From JBFMAI01 sp040755725 (GTDB taxonomy: Bacteria > Planctomycetota > Phycisphaerae > UBA1845 > Fen-1342), in assembly GCA_040755725.1 (NCBI GenBank), contig JBFMAI010000010.1, positions 1-56,677 of the forward strand: a DNA stretch of 56,677 nucleotides, in the 5' to 3' direction. Position 1 is the stretch's first letter. Every line of letters begins with the position of its first letter. The translations under genes were made by a program, and so were the position numbers. Under the pieces are notes generated by a model. That model ran no database searches. It had not been told where the DNA came from and worked only from the letters and a program-made list of their open reading frames with translations. Of the stretch, positions 8,900 through 17,436 are shown one piece after another.

Positions 8900-9199
8900 G
8901 TCCGCGTTCCTTTTTCCAAACCCGGCCCGCCAGCCGCTGGCACGCCGGGGTCGGGCGGCCCACGGCCGGCGAGACGCCGTCACCAACTTGTGTGGCACCG
9001 GCCAACGGCCAATGCCCGGCGGGCGAGACGCCCGCACTCCCCGTGGCCGGACCTCTGAGTCCGGCAGGGGTACGAGCCCGGAACGCCGGCGACGGGTCCG
9101 GCGGATACCGCCCGTCGGCCCGCCGCGCTGCGCGACCCCCGCGCTGGCGCTGGGGGCTCGTTTTCGCTCCCTCGCGGTCGCGGCTCGGATCGTCCGCCG
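8900..9199. repeat. 300-base gap filled with GC-rich palindromes inside the beta-oxidation operon
   Basis: No gene. The gap holds a stem GCGGGCG-AGA-CGCCCGC (9019-9035), a CACCGGCC/GGCCAATGCC block (8996-9015) related to the one at 6402, and a CCCCGCGCTGGCGCTGGGGG stretch near 9130. These look like members of the dispersed palindrome families of this genome rather than a terminator, since downstream genes are in the same orientation with no clear promoter between. Confidence 0.55.
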
Positions 9200-10351
9200 T
9201 TACGGGTTGGCCCCGGCCAGCAGTTGCCGGGCGATCACGATCCGCTGCACTTCGCTGCTGCCCTCGCCGATCTCCATCAGCTTCGCATCCCGCATGTACC
9301 GCTCGACCGGCATGTCCTTGGTGTAGCCGTAGCCGCCGTGGACCTGAATCGCCTGGAGCCCGGCCCGCGTGGCCATCTCGCTGGCGAACAGCTTGGCCAT
9401 CGACGCCTTCAGGGCGGCGTCCTCGCCGCGGTCCAGGGCCATCGCCGCGTCGTGGACCATCAGCCGCGCGGTCTCGATCTCGACGGCCATGTCCGTGAGC
9501 TTCCATTGAATGGCCTGCTGGGCGGCGATGGGCTTGCCGAACGCCTGGCGCTCGTTGGCGTAGGCGATGGACTCCTCGAGGCACCCGCGGGCCAACCCCA
9601 CGGACAAGGCCCCAATCCCGACGCGGCCCCGCTCCAGCACGCGCATCGCGGCCACGAAACCCGTTCCGAGCTCACCCACCAACCGCTCGGGACCCACGTG
9701 GCAATCGTCCAAGTCCAGCGGCACCGTGTCGCTGGACCGGACCCCGAGCTTGTCCTCCTTGGCCCCGACGACGAAACCTCTGTCGCCGCGCTCGACGATG
9801 AACGCCGAAATCCCCTTCGATCCGGCCTGCGGATCGGTGCGGGCCATGACCACGAAGACCTGGGCCCGGGCGCCGTTGGTGATGAACATCTTGTGGCCGT
9901 TGAGCCGCCAGCCGTGGCCGTCCTTGTCCGCCCGCGTCGCCAGCGCCGCCGCATCCGACCCGCAGCCCGGCTCGCTAAGCCCCCACGCCCCGACCCACTC
10001 ACCCGCGGCCAGCTTGGGCAGGTATTTCCGCTTCTGCTCGACGCTGGCGTTCATGTTCAGGTGCGACAGGCACAGGCCGTTGTGCGCCCCGACCAGCAGC
10101 GCCACCCCGCCGTCCTGCCGAGCCAGCTCCTCCATCACCACCGCGTTGGCCAGGTAGCCCAGGCCGGCGCCGCCGTATTCCTCCGGCGTCAAGATGCCCA
10201 TTAAACCGAGTTCGCCCAGTTCGCGGACGAGTTCGTCGGGCAGCGATTGCTCGCGGTCCCATTGGCGGGCGTGGGGACGGATGCGCTCGGCCGCGAACTT
10301 CCGCACGACGTCGCGGAGAGCAGCGATTTCCTCGGGCAAGGTGAAGTCCAT
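9200..10351 (-). CDS. Acyl-CoA dehydrogenase (promoter-proximal gene)
   Basis: FAD-dependent acyl-CoA dehydrogenase of 383 residues. Motifs: GAWGLSEPGCGSDA (flavin/substrate loop), FITNGARA, LSVGLARGCLEESIAYA, QQAIQWKLTDMAVEIETAR, VHGGYGYTKDMPVERYMRD and the C-terminal IGEGSSEVQRIVIARQLL. The catalytic-Glu position reads GEGSSE (YEGTSE in the sister gene), a common variant. I start at ATG 10351 (MDFTLPEEI), since family members begin this way; the open frame extends further but crosses the promoter. First gene of the five-gene operon. The different substrate loops suggest the pair covers different chain lengths or branched acyl groups. Confidence 0.95.
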   Translation of the reverse strand: MDFTLPEEIAALRDVVRKFAAERIRPHARQWDREQSLPDELVRELGELGLMGILTPEEYGGAGLGYLANAVVMEELARQDGGVALLVGAHNGLCLSHLNMNASVEQKRKYLPKLAAGEWVGAWGLSEPGCGSDAAALATRADKDGHGWRLNGHKMFITNGARAQVFVVMARTDPQAGSKGISAFIVERGDRGFVVGAKEDKLGVRSSDTVPLDLDDCHVGPERLVGELGTGFVAAMRVLERGRVGIGALSVGLARGCLEESIAYANERQAFGKPIAAQQAIQWKLTDMAVEIETARLMVHDAAMALDRGEDAALKASMAKLFASEMATRAGLQAIQVHGGYGYTKDMPVERYMRDAKLMEIGEGSSEVQRIVIARQLLAGANP

Positions 10352-10412
10352 GTCTGCAACCCGTGATCGAGTGGAGTAAACGGCGACCCGGACAGCGCCG
10401 CGTCGAACCCGC

Positions 10413-10441
10413 ATTGTAGCGGGGGCGGGGGGCCGTTCCAA
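10413..10441 (-). promoter_or_regulatory. Sigma-70-type promoter of the beta-oxidation operon
   Basis: On the minus strand: TTGGAA (10441-10436), spacer of exactly 17, TACAAT (10418-10413, five of six consensus). The start point would fall near 10405, leaving a leader of about 55 bases before ATG 10351. Confidence 0.6.
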
Positions 10442-10545
10442 CGCCCCGGCCGCCGAACTTCCCGGGCGGCGGTGGCACCACCCGGCCGACGCGATATCCT
10501 CTTTCGCGTCCCCGGCCGGCGCGGTCGGGCCACGGAGACCCGCGG

Positions 10546-11187
10546 ATGCGACTGACCTCGTGGTGGTGGGCGGAAATCAGCCGCAAACTGCTGCACGTGT
10601 CAGCGGGCGTGATCCCGCTGGCTTACCTGGTCCTTGACCGCGAGGTCATGTTGTGGCTGCTTTGGGGGGCGGTCGTCATCGCCGTCGCGGTCGAGGTCCT
10701 GCGGCACGCGGTTCCCGCCTTTGCGGAGTGGTTTCGGCGTGTCGTGGGGTTCATGGTGCGGGCGTCCGAGTGGGGCCGGATTTGCGGCGCCACGTATGTC
10801 CTCGTCGGCGCGCTCCTCACGATCTGGATATTCCCCAAGTGGGTGGCCATCGCGGTCCTGCTGGTGCTGTGCGTGTCCGACTCCGCCGCCTCGCTGATCG
10901 GCATCCGCTTTGGTCGCAGCCAGTTCCTCGGCAAGAGCGCCGCGGGCAGCTTGGCCTTCTTTCTCACCGCGCTGGCCGTTCTCGCCCTGATCTTCCGCGA
11001 TGCCCTGGGCATCGCATTCACGGGGGCCATTGTCGCCACCGTCGCCGAAGCCCTGCCATCGCCGCGGCTGGAGCGGTTCGAGCTGAATGACAATCTGATG
11101 ATCCCCCTGTTGACGGGGGCCGCGCTCTGGTGGCTGCTCATCTACACCGCCCCGTCCGACGTCGCCGCGGCGTTGCTCTCCCAGTGA
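10546..11187 (+). CDS. Integral membrane CTP-type lipid kinase (dolichol/phytol kinase-like)
   Basis: A 213-residue, mostly hydrophobic protein with about six membrane segments. Family marks of the dolichol kinase/phytol kinase/diacylglycerol kinase (DGK1) group are visible: RKLLHVSAG at 13-21, GATYVLVGALL, the SDSAASLIGIRFGRS cytidylyltransferase-like motif, KSAAGSLAFF, and the late ATVAEALPS...NDNLMIPLLTG. The group phosphorylates polyprenols, phytol or diacylglycerol at the membrane, usually with CTP; the substrate here is unknown. The gene is divergent from the beta-oxidation operon. A CCCTCCC/GGGAGGG hairpin follows it. Confidence 0.8.
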   Translation: MRLTSWWWAEISRKLLHVSAGVIPLAYLVLDREVMLWLLWGAVVIAVAVEVLRHAVPAFAEWFRRVVGFMVRASEWGRICGATYVLVGALLTIWIFPKWVAIAVLLVLCVSDSAASLIGIRFGRSQFLGKSAAGSLAFFLTALAVLALIFRDALGIAFTGAIVATVAEALPSPRLERFELNDNLMIPLLTGAALWWLLIYTAPSDVAAALLSQ

Positions 11188-11190
11188 CTC

Positions 11191-11219
11191 CCCTCCCTCT
11201 CAGGGGGGGTGGGGGAGGG
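11191..11219. terminator. Possible hairpin after the lipid-kinase gene
   Basis: CCCTCCC (11191-11197) can pair with GGGAGGG (11213-11219), starting three bases after the stop at 11187. There is no T-run, so this may be a structural 3-prime end or a repeat rather than a true intrinsic terminator. Confidence 0.35.
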
Positions 11220-11340
11220 TGGTGCTCTTCGCATGTTCAACGGCCCGCTTTGACTGCCGTGCCGCGCCGTTACGGCCGGGCCGCGCCGGCCTCCCGTGGC
11301 GCCCTTGCGCCCCGCGAACCACGCCGGTATCATCGCCGCG

Positions 11341-12771
11341 ATGGACCCGTCGCCGGCCGAGCCACTTCACCAGTCCTTGCGCACGCTGCCCAGCGTGGAT
11401 ACCCTCCTGGCCCACCCCGCCGTCGCGCCGCTGCTGGAGGACTATCCGCGTGGCGAAGTGCTGCACGTCGTGCGTAGCATCCTGGAGGAACGCCGCGCGG
11501 CGCTCCGCGCGGGACGACCGGCCTCGACGGAAATCCCGGCCCTGGCCCTCGAAATCCGCCAGTGCCTCTACCAGCGCTCGCACCCCAACCTGCGCAAAGT
11601 CATTAACGCGACGGGCATCGTCCTGCACACCGGCCTCGGCCGCGCCCCGCTGCCGGCCGAAGCCGTCGCCGCCATCGCCGAAACCGCCGCCGGGTACTGC
11701 AACCTCGAAATCGACCTTGACAGCGGGCGGCGCGGCGACCGGCACGTCCACGTCCGCGACGTGCTGCGCGAGCTGACCGGGGCCGAGGACGCCTTCGTCG
11801 TCAACAACAACGCCGCCGCCACCTACCTGGCCCTGCACGCCCTCGCGGCCGGCCGCGAGGTCATCATCTCCCGCGGGCAGCTCGTGGAGATCGGCGGCTC
11901 GTACCGCCTGCCGGAGATCATGGCCGCCGCCGGCTGCCGCATGGTCGAGGTCGGCACGACCAATCGCACGCGGATCAGCGACTACGAACGGGCGCTCAAC
12001 GCCCAGACGGCCATCCTGCTGCGGGTCCACACCAGCAACTACCGGATCGTGGGTTTCACGGAGGAAGCCGCGCTCGCCGACGTGGTCGCCCTGGCCCGCC
12101 GGCACAACCTGATCGTCGTCGATGACCTCGGCAGCGGGCTGATGCACCGCGATTTCCCGGTCGAGGGTGACCTCAGCCGGGAACCCACGGTCCGCGAGAG
12201 TCTCGCCGGCGGGGCCGACCTGGCCCTGTTCAGCGGCGACAAGTTGCTTGGCGGGCCGCAGGCCGGCGTCATCGTCGGACGGGCCGACCTCGTAGACACT
12301 CTTCGCCGCGACCCACTCGCCCGGGCTGTCCGCCCCTGCAAGCTCACCCTCGCGGGCCTGGAAGCCACGCTGCGGCTGTACCGCGATCCGCAAGCCGTCG
12401 CCCAGACGGTGCCCGTCCTGCGGCTCCTCACCCGCCCCGCCGACGAGTTGCGACCGGCGGCCGAAGCCTTGGCCGGCGCCATCACGCGCACCGTCCCCAC
12501 CGCCACCGTGCGGACCGCCGCCGACCATTCCGAGGCCGGCGGGGGCTCGCTCGCCGCCGTCCCCTTCCCGACCTGGGTCGTGGAGGTTCGCCCCGCCGGC
12601 GTGGCCGCCGGGCCGGTCGCCGCCGCCCTGCGCCGTTGGGAGCTGCCGATCCTGTGCCGCGTGCGCGATGAGGCCCTGGTCTTCGACCTGCGAACCCTGG
12701 AGGCCCAGGACGCCGAGCAGGTCCCGGGGGCCCTGGCCGACGTGCTCCGTGAGCTGGCCCAGGAAGCCTGA
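11341..12771 (+). CDS. selA: L-seryl-tRNA(Sec) selenium transferase SelA
   Basis: PLP enzyme that turns Ser-tRNA(Sec) into Sec-tRNA(Sec) using selenophosphate. The 476-residue protein begins with the typical N-terminal domain (LRTLPSVDTLLAHP...EDYPRGEVLHVVR). It continues with NATGIVLHTGLGRAPLP, then NNNAAATYLAL, and the PLP-lysine K301 in LALFSGDKLLGGPQAG. Start ATG 11341; the frame extends 15 codons upstream but the family starts here. No selB, selD or tRNA-Sec is next to it. The fdnG gene in this window has an in-frame UGA, giving SelA a local client. Confidence 0.97.
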   Translation: MDPSPAEPLHQSLRTLPSVDTLLAHPAVAPLLEDYPRGEVLHVVRSILEERRAALRAGRPASTEIPALALEIRQCLYQRSHPNLRKVINATGIVLHTGLGRAPLPAEAVAAIAETAAGYCNLEIDLDSGRRGDRHVHVRDVLRELTGAEDAFVVNNNAAATYLALHALAAGREVIISRGQLVEIGGSYRLPEIMAAAGCRMVEVGTTNRTRISDYERALNAQTAILLRVHTSNYRIVGFTEEAALADVVALARRHNLIVVDDLGSGLMHRDFPVEGDLSREPTVRESLAGGADLALFSGDKLLGGPQAGVIVGRADLVDTLRRDPLARAVRPCKLTLAGLEATLRLYRDPQAVAQTVPVLRLLTRPADELRPAAEALAGAITRTVPTATVRTAADHSEAGGGSLAAVPFPTWVVEVRPAGVAAGPVAAALRRWELPILCRVRDEALVFDLRTLEAQDAEQVPGALADVLRELAQEA

Positions 12772-12890
12772 TTACCCTCTCCATGCCTTGGAACCGGGGC
12801 CCGCCGCGGCTACCCTCATGGTGTGCGCGGCGGCGGGCCGATTCCGGCGCGCCGGGACGCCGTCCGTCCGCCCCACACCAGGAGCCGGGC

Positions 12891-13904
12891 ATGCTCGTTG
12901 TGATGAGCGCTGACGCGACCCCGTCCCAGGTCAGCGCCGTGACCGACAAGATCCACAGCCTCGGCTTCACCCCACAGGTGGGCCAGGGGGGGACGCGGAC
13001 CGTCGTCGTCGTCAGCGGCAATCACGGTCTGGAGGGACGCGAAGCGCTGCTGCGTCTGCCCGGCGTCGAGGAGGTCCTCCGCACGACCCCCCCTTACAAG
13101 CTCGCCGCCCGCGACGCGCACAGCGGCCCCAGCACGTTCCCCGTCGCCGGCACGCGGATCGGCGGCGGCTGCACGCTCATCGCCGGACCCTGCTCGGTCG
13201 AGAGCGAGCGGATGCTCCTGGAAACAGCCACGTTCATGACTCGGCTGGGCGTCAAGCTCCTGCGGGCGGGGGCGTACAAGCCGCGCACCAGCCCCTACTC
13301 GTTCCAGGGGCTCGGCGAAGAGGGGCTGCGGCTGCTGGCCAAGGTCAAAGAGCAGACCAACATCGGCATCGTCACCGAAGTGCTTGACGCGGAGGCGGTT
13401 GCCCGCGTCGAGGAAGTGGCCGACGTGCTCCAGGTCGGCACGCGCAACATGCAGAACACGACGCTGCTACGCCGGCTCGGCGCGGCCCGCCGGCCGGTGC
13501 TGCTCAAGCGCGGCATGGCGGCCACCGTGGACGAATGGCTACTGGCCGCGGAGTACGTCCTCGCCGGCGGCAACCCCCGGGTCATCCTCTGCGAACGCGG
13601 CATCCGCACCGCCGTCGATCACCCGTACGCCACGCTGGATCTCGGCGTCATCCCGATCGTCAAGCAGCGGTCCCACCTGCCAATCATCGTGGACCCCAGT
13701 CACGGCACGGGCCGGGCGGCGTTCGTGCCCGCCATGGGCCGCGCGGCGCTGGCCGCCGGCGCCGACGGCCTGCTGATCGAGGTCCATCCCGATCCCGTCA
13801 ACGCCCGCTCCGACGGGCAGCAATCGCTCACGTTCGACGAGTTCGAGCAATTACACCGCGCGCTGCGCTCCCTGGCGGACGCGCTGGGCGTGGCCCTGCT
13901 GTAG
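12891..13904 (+). CDS. aroF: 3-deoxy-7-phosphoheptulonate (DAHP) synthase, AroF/Bacillus type
   Basis: First step of the shikimate pathway: PEP plus erythrose 4-phosphate. The 337-residue protein has an N-terminal ferredoxin-like regulatory domain (about 1-70: MLVVMSADATPSQVSAV...GFTPQVG) followed by the KDSA/DAHPS barrel with IAGPCSVES, LRAGAYKPRTSPYSFQGLG, QVGTRNMQN, VLLKRGMAAT, LCERGIRT and IIVDPSHGTGRA. ATG 12891 has a GGAG site six bases upstream. This domain order matches the Thermotoga/Bacillus type I-beta enzymes. It is likely cotranscribed with selA (gap 119 bases), though the functions are unrelated. Confidence 0.96.
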   Translation: MLVVMSADATPSQVSAVTDKIHSLGFTPQVGQGGTRTVVVVSGNHGLEGREALLRLPGVEEVLRTTPPYKLAARDAHSGPSTFPVAGTRIGGGCTLIAGPCSVESERMLLETATFMTRLGVKLLRAGAYKPRTSPYSFQGLGEEGLRLLAKVKEQTNIGIVTEVLDAEAVARVEEVADVLQVGTRNMQNTTLLRRLGAARRPVLLKRGMAATVDEWLLAAEYVLAGGNPRVILCERGIRTAVDHPYATLDLGVIPIVKQRSHLPIIVDPSHGTGRAAFVPAMGRAALAAGADGLLIEVHPDPVNARSDGQQSLTFDEFEQLHRALRSLADALGVALL

Positions 13905-13941
13905 GTGGGGGGCGGCGGTGGCCTTGCCGCGGGCGGGGCGA

Positions 13942-14535
13942 TCAGGGTGCGTCGGCGGCGGGCGGGGCCGCGAGCGTCTGCTGGAGGGCGGCGCTTTGGC
14001 GGGTGAGTTGAGAGACCGCGTCGCGGTGCGGCCACAAGCGAGGCAACCAGTACGCCGCCGCCAGCGAGACGACGACCGTCGCCAGCGCAAGCCACCCCAG
14101 CAGTTGCCGTGTCTCGGCCGAGAGCTTCTCGAACGGCCGGTTCAGCGCCCACAGCACGCCGTCGACGAAGTTGTACAGCAAGTCGAGGATACGGCCGGCG
14201 ACGCGCCACCAACGGGGCCCAGCGCCGGCGGGTTCCGCGGTCGGGTCTGCGGGAGGTCCGGCGGCCTGCGCCCCGGCCGGGTCGGGGGGCGTGCTCCCGG
14301 GCGCTGGGGCCGCTGCCGGCTCGGGCGTAGCGCCCGGAGCCGGGGCGGCGGCCTCCGGCGGCGCCTCGCGCGGGAGCGGTCGCAGCGGCGCCGCGGTTTC
14401 GACGGGGACCGGGACGACGGTGGGTGACTGCCCGTCGTCGAGGCTGGGGATGCTGGTGGCGTGGGCCTGGGCCTCGGCCAACGCGGCCTGAATCTCCGCC
14501 TCGCTCACAATCGGGGTGGACGCTCCGCCGGCCAT
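13942..14535 (-). CDS. Pro/Ala-rich membrane protein of unknown function
   Basis: 197 residues, not recognised. Residues 1-105 are low-complexity Pro/Ala/Glu. They are followed by an amphipathic stretch (RWWRVAGRILDLLYNFVDGVLWALNRPFEKL) and one membrane helix (LLGWLALATVVVSLAAAYWL, about 143-162). A short soluble tail follows. A GAGG site precedes ATG 14535. It is convergent with the DAHP synthase gene and divergent from the exported protein gene at 14785. The low-complexity half looks like a linker, so only the C-terminal 90 residues carry information. Confidence 0.55.
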   Translation of the reverse strand: MAGGASTPIVSEAEIQAALAEAQAHATSIPSLDDGQSPTVVPVPVETAAPLRPLPREAPPEAAAPAPGATPEPAAAPAPGSTPPDPAGAQAAGPPADPTAEPAGAGPRWWRVAGRILDLLYNFVDGVLWALNRPFEKLSAETRQLLGWLALATVVVSLAAAYWLPRLWPHRDAVSQLTRQSAALQQTLAAPPAADAP

Positions 14536-14720
14536 CGCGGTCCCTCAGGCGCTTCGCGCTGTGGGTAGCATCGGCCACCGGCAGCGGCGACTGCATCGGC
14601 GGAGCGTGCAGTCGGCGCGGCCCGTGGTTCCGATAAGGTGGCGCGCCCGGCCCGGGCGCGTGTGGAAACTTGTCCGCGGTATTCGACGAAGCCGCTGATC
14701 GGCGATTTAATCAGGGCGCC

Positions 14721-14754
14721 GGTGGCAGACCGGCGGCCGGACGGCCGTGCCACC
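14721..14754. repeat. GGTGGCA...TGCCACC palindrome
   Basis: Seven-base arms (14721-14727 and 14748-14754) enclose GC-rich inner complementarity (CCGGC/GGCCGG). It lies in the 249-base gap between divergent genes and belongs to the same style of dispersed GTGGCAC palindromes seen near 6475 and 8996. Confidence 0.45.
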
Positions 14755-14784
14755 GCGGGGCCGCAGCGGCCCGGGAGTACGACG

Positions 14785-16509
14785 ATGCGCGGCATGGCCC
14801 CGATCCTGTTCCTCTCGACCCTGGCGGTGCCGGCGATGGCGCAGGACGCCGCACCGACGACTGCACCGGCCCCGTCCTTCGAGGCGGTGCTGCGGTGCGT
14901 CCCGGACGACGCCCACCTCGTGCTGGTCGTCCCCACTCTGGACGGTCTGGTCGCGGGGGTGGCGGCGTTCGGGCAGGCGATCGGATCGGCGGACATGAGT
15001 GAGGTCAAGGCGGCGGACCTGCTAGGCCCGTGGCTGGGGCCGGCGGTTGCGGGGCTGGACCCGCAGGGTCCGGTCGTGCTGGTGCTGTCGGCGGACTGTG
15101 ACGAACCTTTGCTCCTGGCGCGCGCGGGCCCGGGCGAAACGTGGACCGCGACGACACAGCCGGTCGTGCGCGAGGGCGTCACGCTCTACGACTTCGGTCC
15201 CGACCACTGCGTGGCGACCACGCGCGGCGACGTGGTGGTGTTCGCACGCGAGCGCGGGGAGCTGCGGCGGACGCTGGACGCTTCGGGCCGCCGCGCGGCG
15301 CGACTGGCGAACGAGCTGCGGCCCCTGTGGGAACAAGGCCAGGCCGCGCTGTGGATCGACATGCCGGGCTGGCGGTCGCGCATCGACGTGCAGACCACCG
15401 CGTTGTGGCGGGGGATGCAGGTCGGGATGGCGGCGGCCGGTCCCGGCGGCGAAATCGGCCTGCCGATCGGGAACTGGATGCTCGGCCAGTTCAAACGGAC
15501 GTTGGCGGATGCGGCGACGGCGACGGTGGGCTTGCGGATCGGGGGCGACGGGCTGCACGTCGACGCCCGGCTGACGTTCCAGGCCGACACGGCCGCGGCC
15601 CGCTACCTGGCGCAGGTGCGGCGGCCGGAGCGGGACCTCTTGCGCGGGCTGGCGGCGGGGCCGGCGCCGCTGGTGCTGGCGTACGAATGGGAAGACACCG
15701 TCCCGGGAAGCGGGCTGAGCGAGGCCCTGGTGCGGGTCATCGCCGACATGGGCTCCATCAAGCAGAAGGTCGGGCCCGAGAAGCTCCAGGCCGTGATGCA
15801 GATGAGCGCGGAGGTGAACCGGAAGATCCCCGGCAGCAGCGCGGTGTTCAGCCTGTGCCCGGACGGTCCGGGGCTGCTGTACTGGGGGCTCTACCTCACG
15901 AGCGAGGGGCCTGCGGTGCAGGCTGAAGTGCGGCACATCTGCGAGCTGACCCCCGAGCTGGTGAGCGCGTGGGGGACGTTCCCGGCCGCGATGAAGCGCG
16001 GGCCGGTCGAGTCCATCGCCGGTGTTCAGACCGACGTATACGAGTTCACTTTCGGCGACGAGACGCCGGCGCTGCAGCCGCTCATGCCCGCCCTCTACGG
16101 CCACAACCCCACGCTCTACATGGCCCCGCACCGCGAAGGCGTGGCCTACGCGTTTGGCCCGCGCGAGCACGCCCGCGAGCGGCTGGCGGGGCTGCTGGCG
16201 CCGGACGCCGTCCCGCTGGCGCGTGACCCGCGGGTCGAAGCCGTGCGCCGCGTATTGGCGCCGAGTCCGCAGGGTTGCCTGCTCTTGGACTTGCCGGCGC
16301 TGGCCGCCACGGCCACCACCATGCTGGCCCAGCTCGGGGCGCCGGTGCCGCGGTTCGAGCCACCCGCGACCGACGCCGCCTTGATCGGGTTGTCCTGGCA
16401 CCTCGAGCCGCAGGCCGTGCGGGCGCAGCTCTTCGTGCCCGCGGCGCCACTAAAGGCCCTGGTGCGGTACGCGGAACGGATCGACAAATCCGAAAGCGAA
16501 GATTACTGA
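14785..16509 (+). CDS. Exported protein of unknown function
   Basis: 574 residues, not recognised. A Sec signal peptide (MRGMAPILFLSTLAVPAMAQ, cleaved after AMA) starts at ATG 14785, with GGGAG seven bases upstream. A Thr/Pro linker follows. The rest has no cysteine-rich, transmembrane or catalytic motif I can name; it shows alternating beta-type segments (DDAHLVLVVPTLDGLV, GLHVDARLTFQAD, VRAQLFVPAAPL). This layout resembles secreted proteins of planctomycetes that carry DUF3352-like folds, which is only an impression. The gene downstream encodes a tail-anchored coiled-coil protein after a 129-base gap. Confidence 0.6.
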   Translation: MRGMAPILFLSTLAVPAMAQDAAPTTAPAPSFEAVLRCVPDDAHLVLVVPTLDGLVAGVAAFGQAIGSADMSEVKAADLLGPWLGPAVAGLDPQGPVVLVLSADCDEPLLLARAGPGETWTATTQPVVREGVTLYDFGPDHCVATTRGDVVVFARERGELRRTLDASGRRAARLANELRPLWEQGQAALWIDMPGWRSRIDVQTTALWRGMQVGMAAAGPGGEIGLPIGNWMLGQFKRTLADAATATVGLRIGGDGLHVDARLTFQADTAAARYLAQVRRPERDLLRGLAAGPAPLVLAYEWEDTVPGSGLSEALVRVIADMGSIKQKVGPEKLQAVMQMSAEVNRKIPGSSAVFSLCPDGPGLLYWGLYLTSEGPAVQAEVRHICELTPELVSAWGTFPAAMKRGPVESIAGVQTDVYEFTFGDETPALQPLMPALYGHNPTLYMAPHREGVAYAFGPREHARERLAGLLAPDAVPLARDPRVEAVRRVLAPSPQGCLLLDLPALAATATTMLAQLGAPVPRFEPPATDAALIGLSWHLEPQAVRAQLFVPAAPLKALVRYAERIDKSESEDY

Positions 16510-16638
16510 CACTACCGACGCGCTGGTTCACGTGAACTTGAGATCGTCCGCGGGGGCTGTCGCGTCCGTGCAACAGGGGTATACTGCCGCCGGCGAGCGC
16601 GGGACAGCCTCGCGCACCCGTACACGGAGGTACGGACC

Positions 16639-17403
16639 ATGGCCCGCTCCTTTTGGCAGCGCGTCGGAAGTCTGTTCACTTCGCACACCGCGGACGTCGG
16701 CGGCTACGGGTCCACCGCGGTGTTGGAACCGGCGGACCGGACCGTCACGGCGCCGCGCACCGTGCAGCCCGAAGGCGCGGGCGGGCCGACCGCCGACCCG
16801 CCGCCGACCGCGTTGGCCTGGTGGCGGCGGCGGCAGGAGCGGCAGAACCAGACGCGCGAAATGGCGGTGCGGCTGGTGGCGCTGGCGGACGCGATGCAGG
16901 AGCATTTCCGCCGCCAGGACGAGCACGCCGCGGGAATGACCAGTGCCCTGGAGCGTGTGGGGGGGATCCTGGAGCAGCTCGCGGAGACGCAGCGCGCCCA
17001 CGGCGAGTGCCTGCGGACGATCGCGGAGCACGCGGCGACCACACAGCGGCAGACGGCGAACCTGTCGGAGACGCTGGCCCGCATCCCCGACTCGCTGCTC
17101 ACGCAGGCCGAGGCGATCCGCACCGTGGCGGTCCAGCTTGATGTCGCGCAGGAGACGGACACCCAGCTCCACCACACCTTGCAGCAGTTCAGTCGCGCGG
17201 TCGATGCCCTGGGCGCGTCCGGCGCGGCCCAGGCCCGCGTGCTCGAGGGCCTCAGCGCCGCCCAACAACACCAGCACGAGGCCGTCGCGACGCTGGTGCA
17301 CGACCTGCGCCGCCGCTGGTGGATCGCCGCCGCCGTCCTGGTCGTTGTGGGCGCGGCGCTCGGGGCGGCGGTGCTGTTCGGGATTCCCCGCCTGACGGCC
17401 TGA
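16639..17403 (+). CDS. Coiled-coil protein with C-terminal membrane anchor
   Basis: 254 residues, not recognised. Residues about 60-225 are Gln/Glu/Ala-rich with heptad character (LVALADAMQEHFRRQDEHAA, ETLARIPDSLL, QQFSRAVDALG), so a long coiled coil is likely. One membrane helix at 229-248 (WWIAAAVLVVVGAALGAAVL) is followed by only a few residues, so the protein would be tail-anchored with the coil in the cytoplasm. The GGAGG site and ATG 16639 are clear. It sits just upstream of nadE (33-base gap) and may be cotranscribed. No function can be proposed. Confidence 0.65.
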   Translation: MARSFWQRVGSLFTSHTADVGGYGSTAVLEPADRTVTAPRTVQPEGAGGPTADPPPTALAWWRRRQERQNQTREMAVRLVALADAMQEHFRRQDEHAAGMTSALERVGGILEQLAETQRAHGECLRTIAEHAATTQRQTANLSETLARIPDSLLTQAEAIRTVAVQLDVAQETDTQLHHTLQQFSRAVDALGASGAAQARVLEGLSAAQQHQHEAVATLVHDLRRRWWIAAAVLVVVGAALGAAVLFGIPRLTA

Positions 17404-17436
17404 CGGCCGGGGGTCGGGCCGCCGAGGTGGTCGTCG

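Noticed and set aside
11341..13904. A selenium gene cluster (selB, tRNA-Sec) next to selA
   Set aside because: The downstream gene is DAHP synthase and no tRNA-like fold or selB motif was found around it.
1441..14717. Shared GAAGCCGCTKATCGGC segment at about 1447 and 14692
   Set aside because: A 16-base near-match between two places is expected by chance in a window this size.
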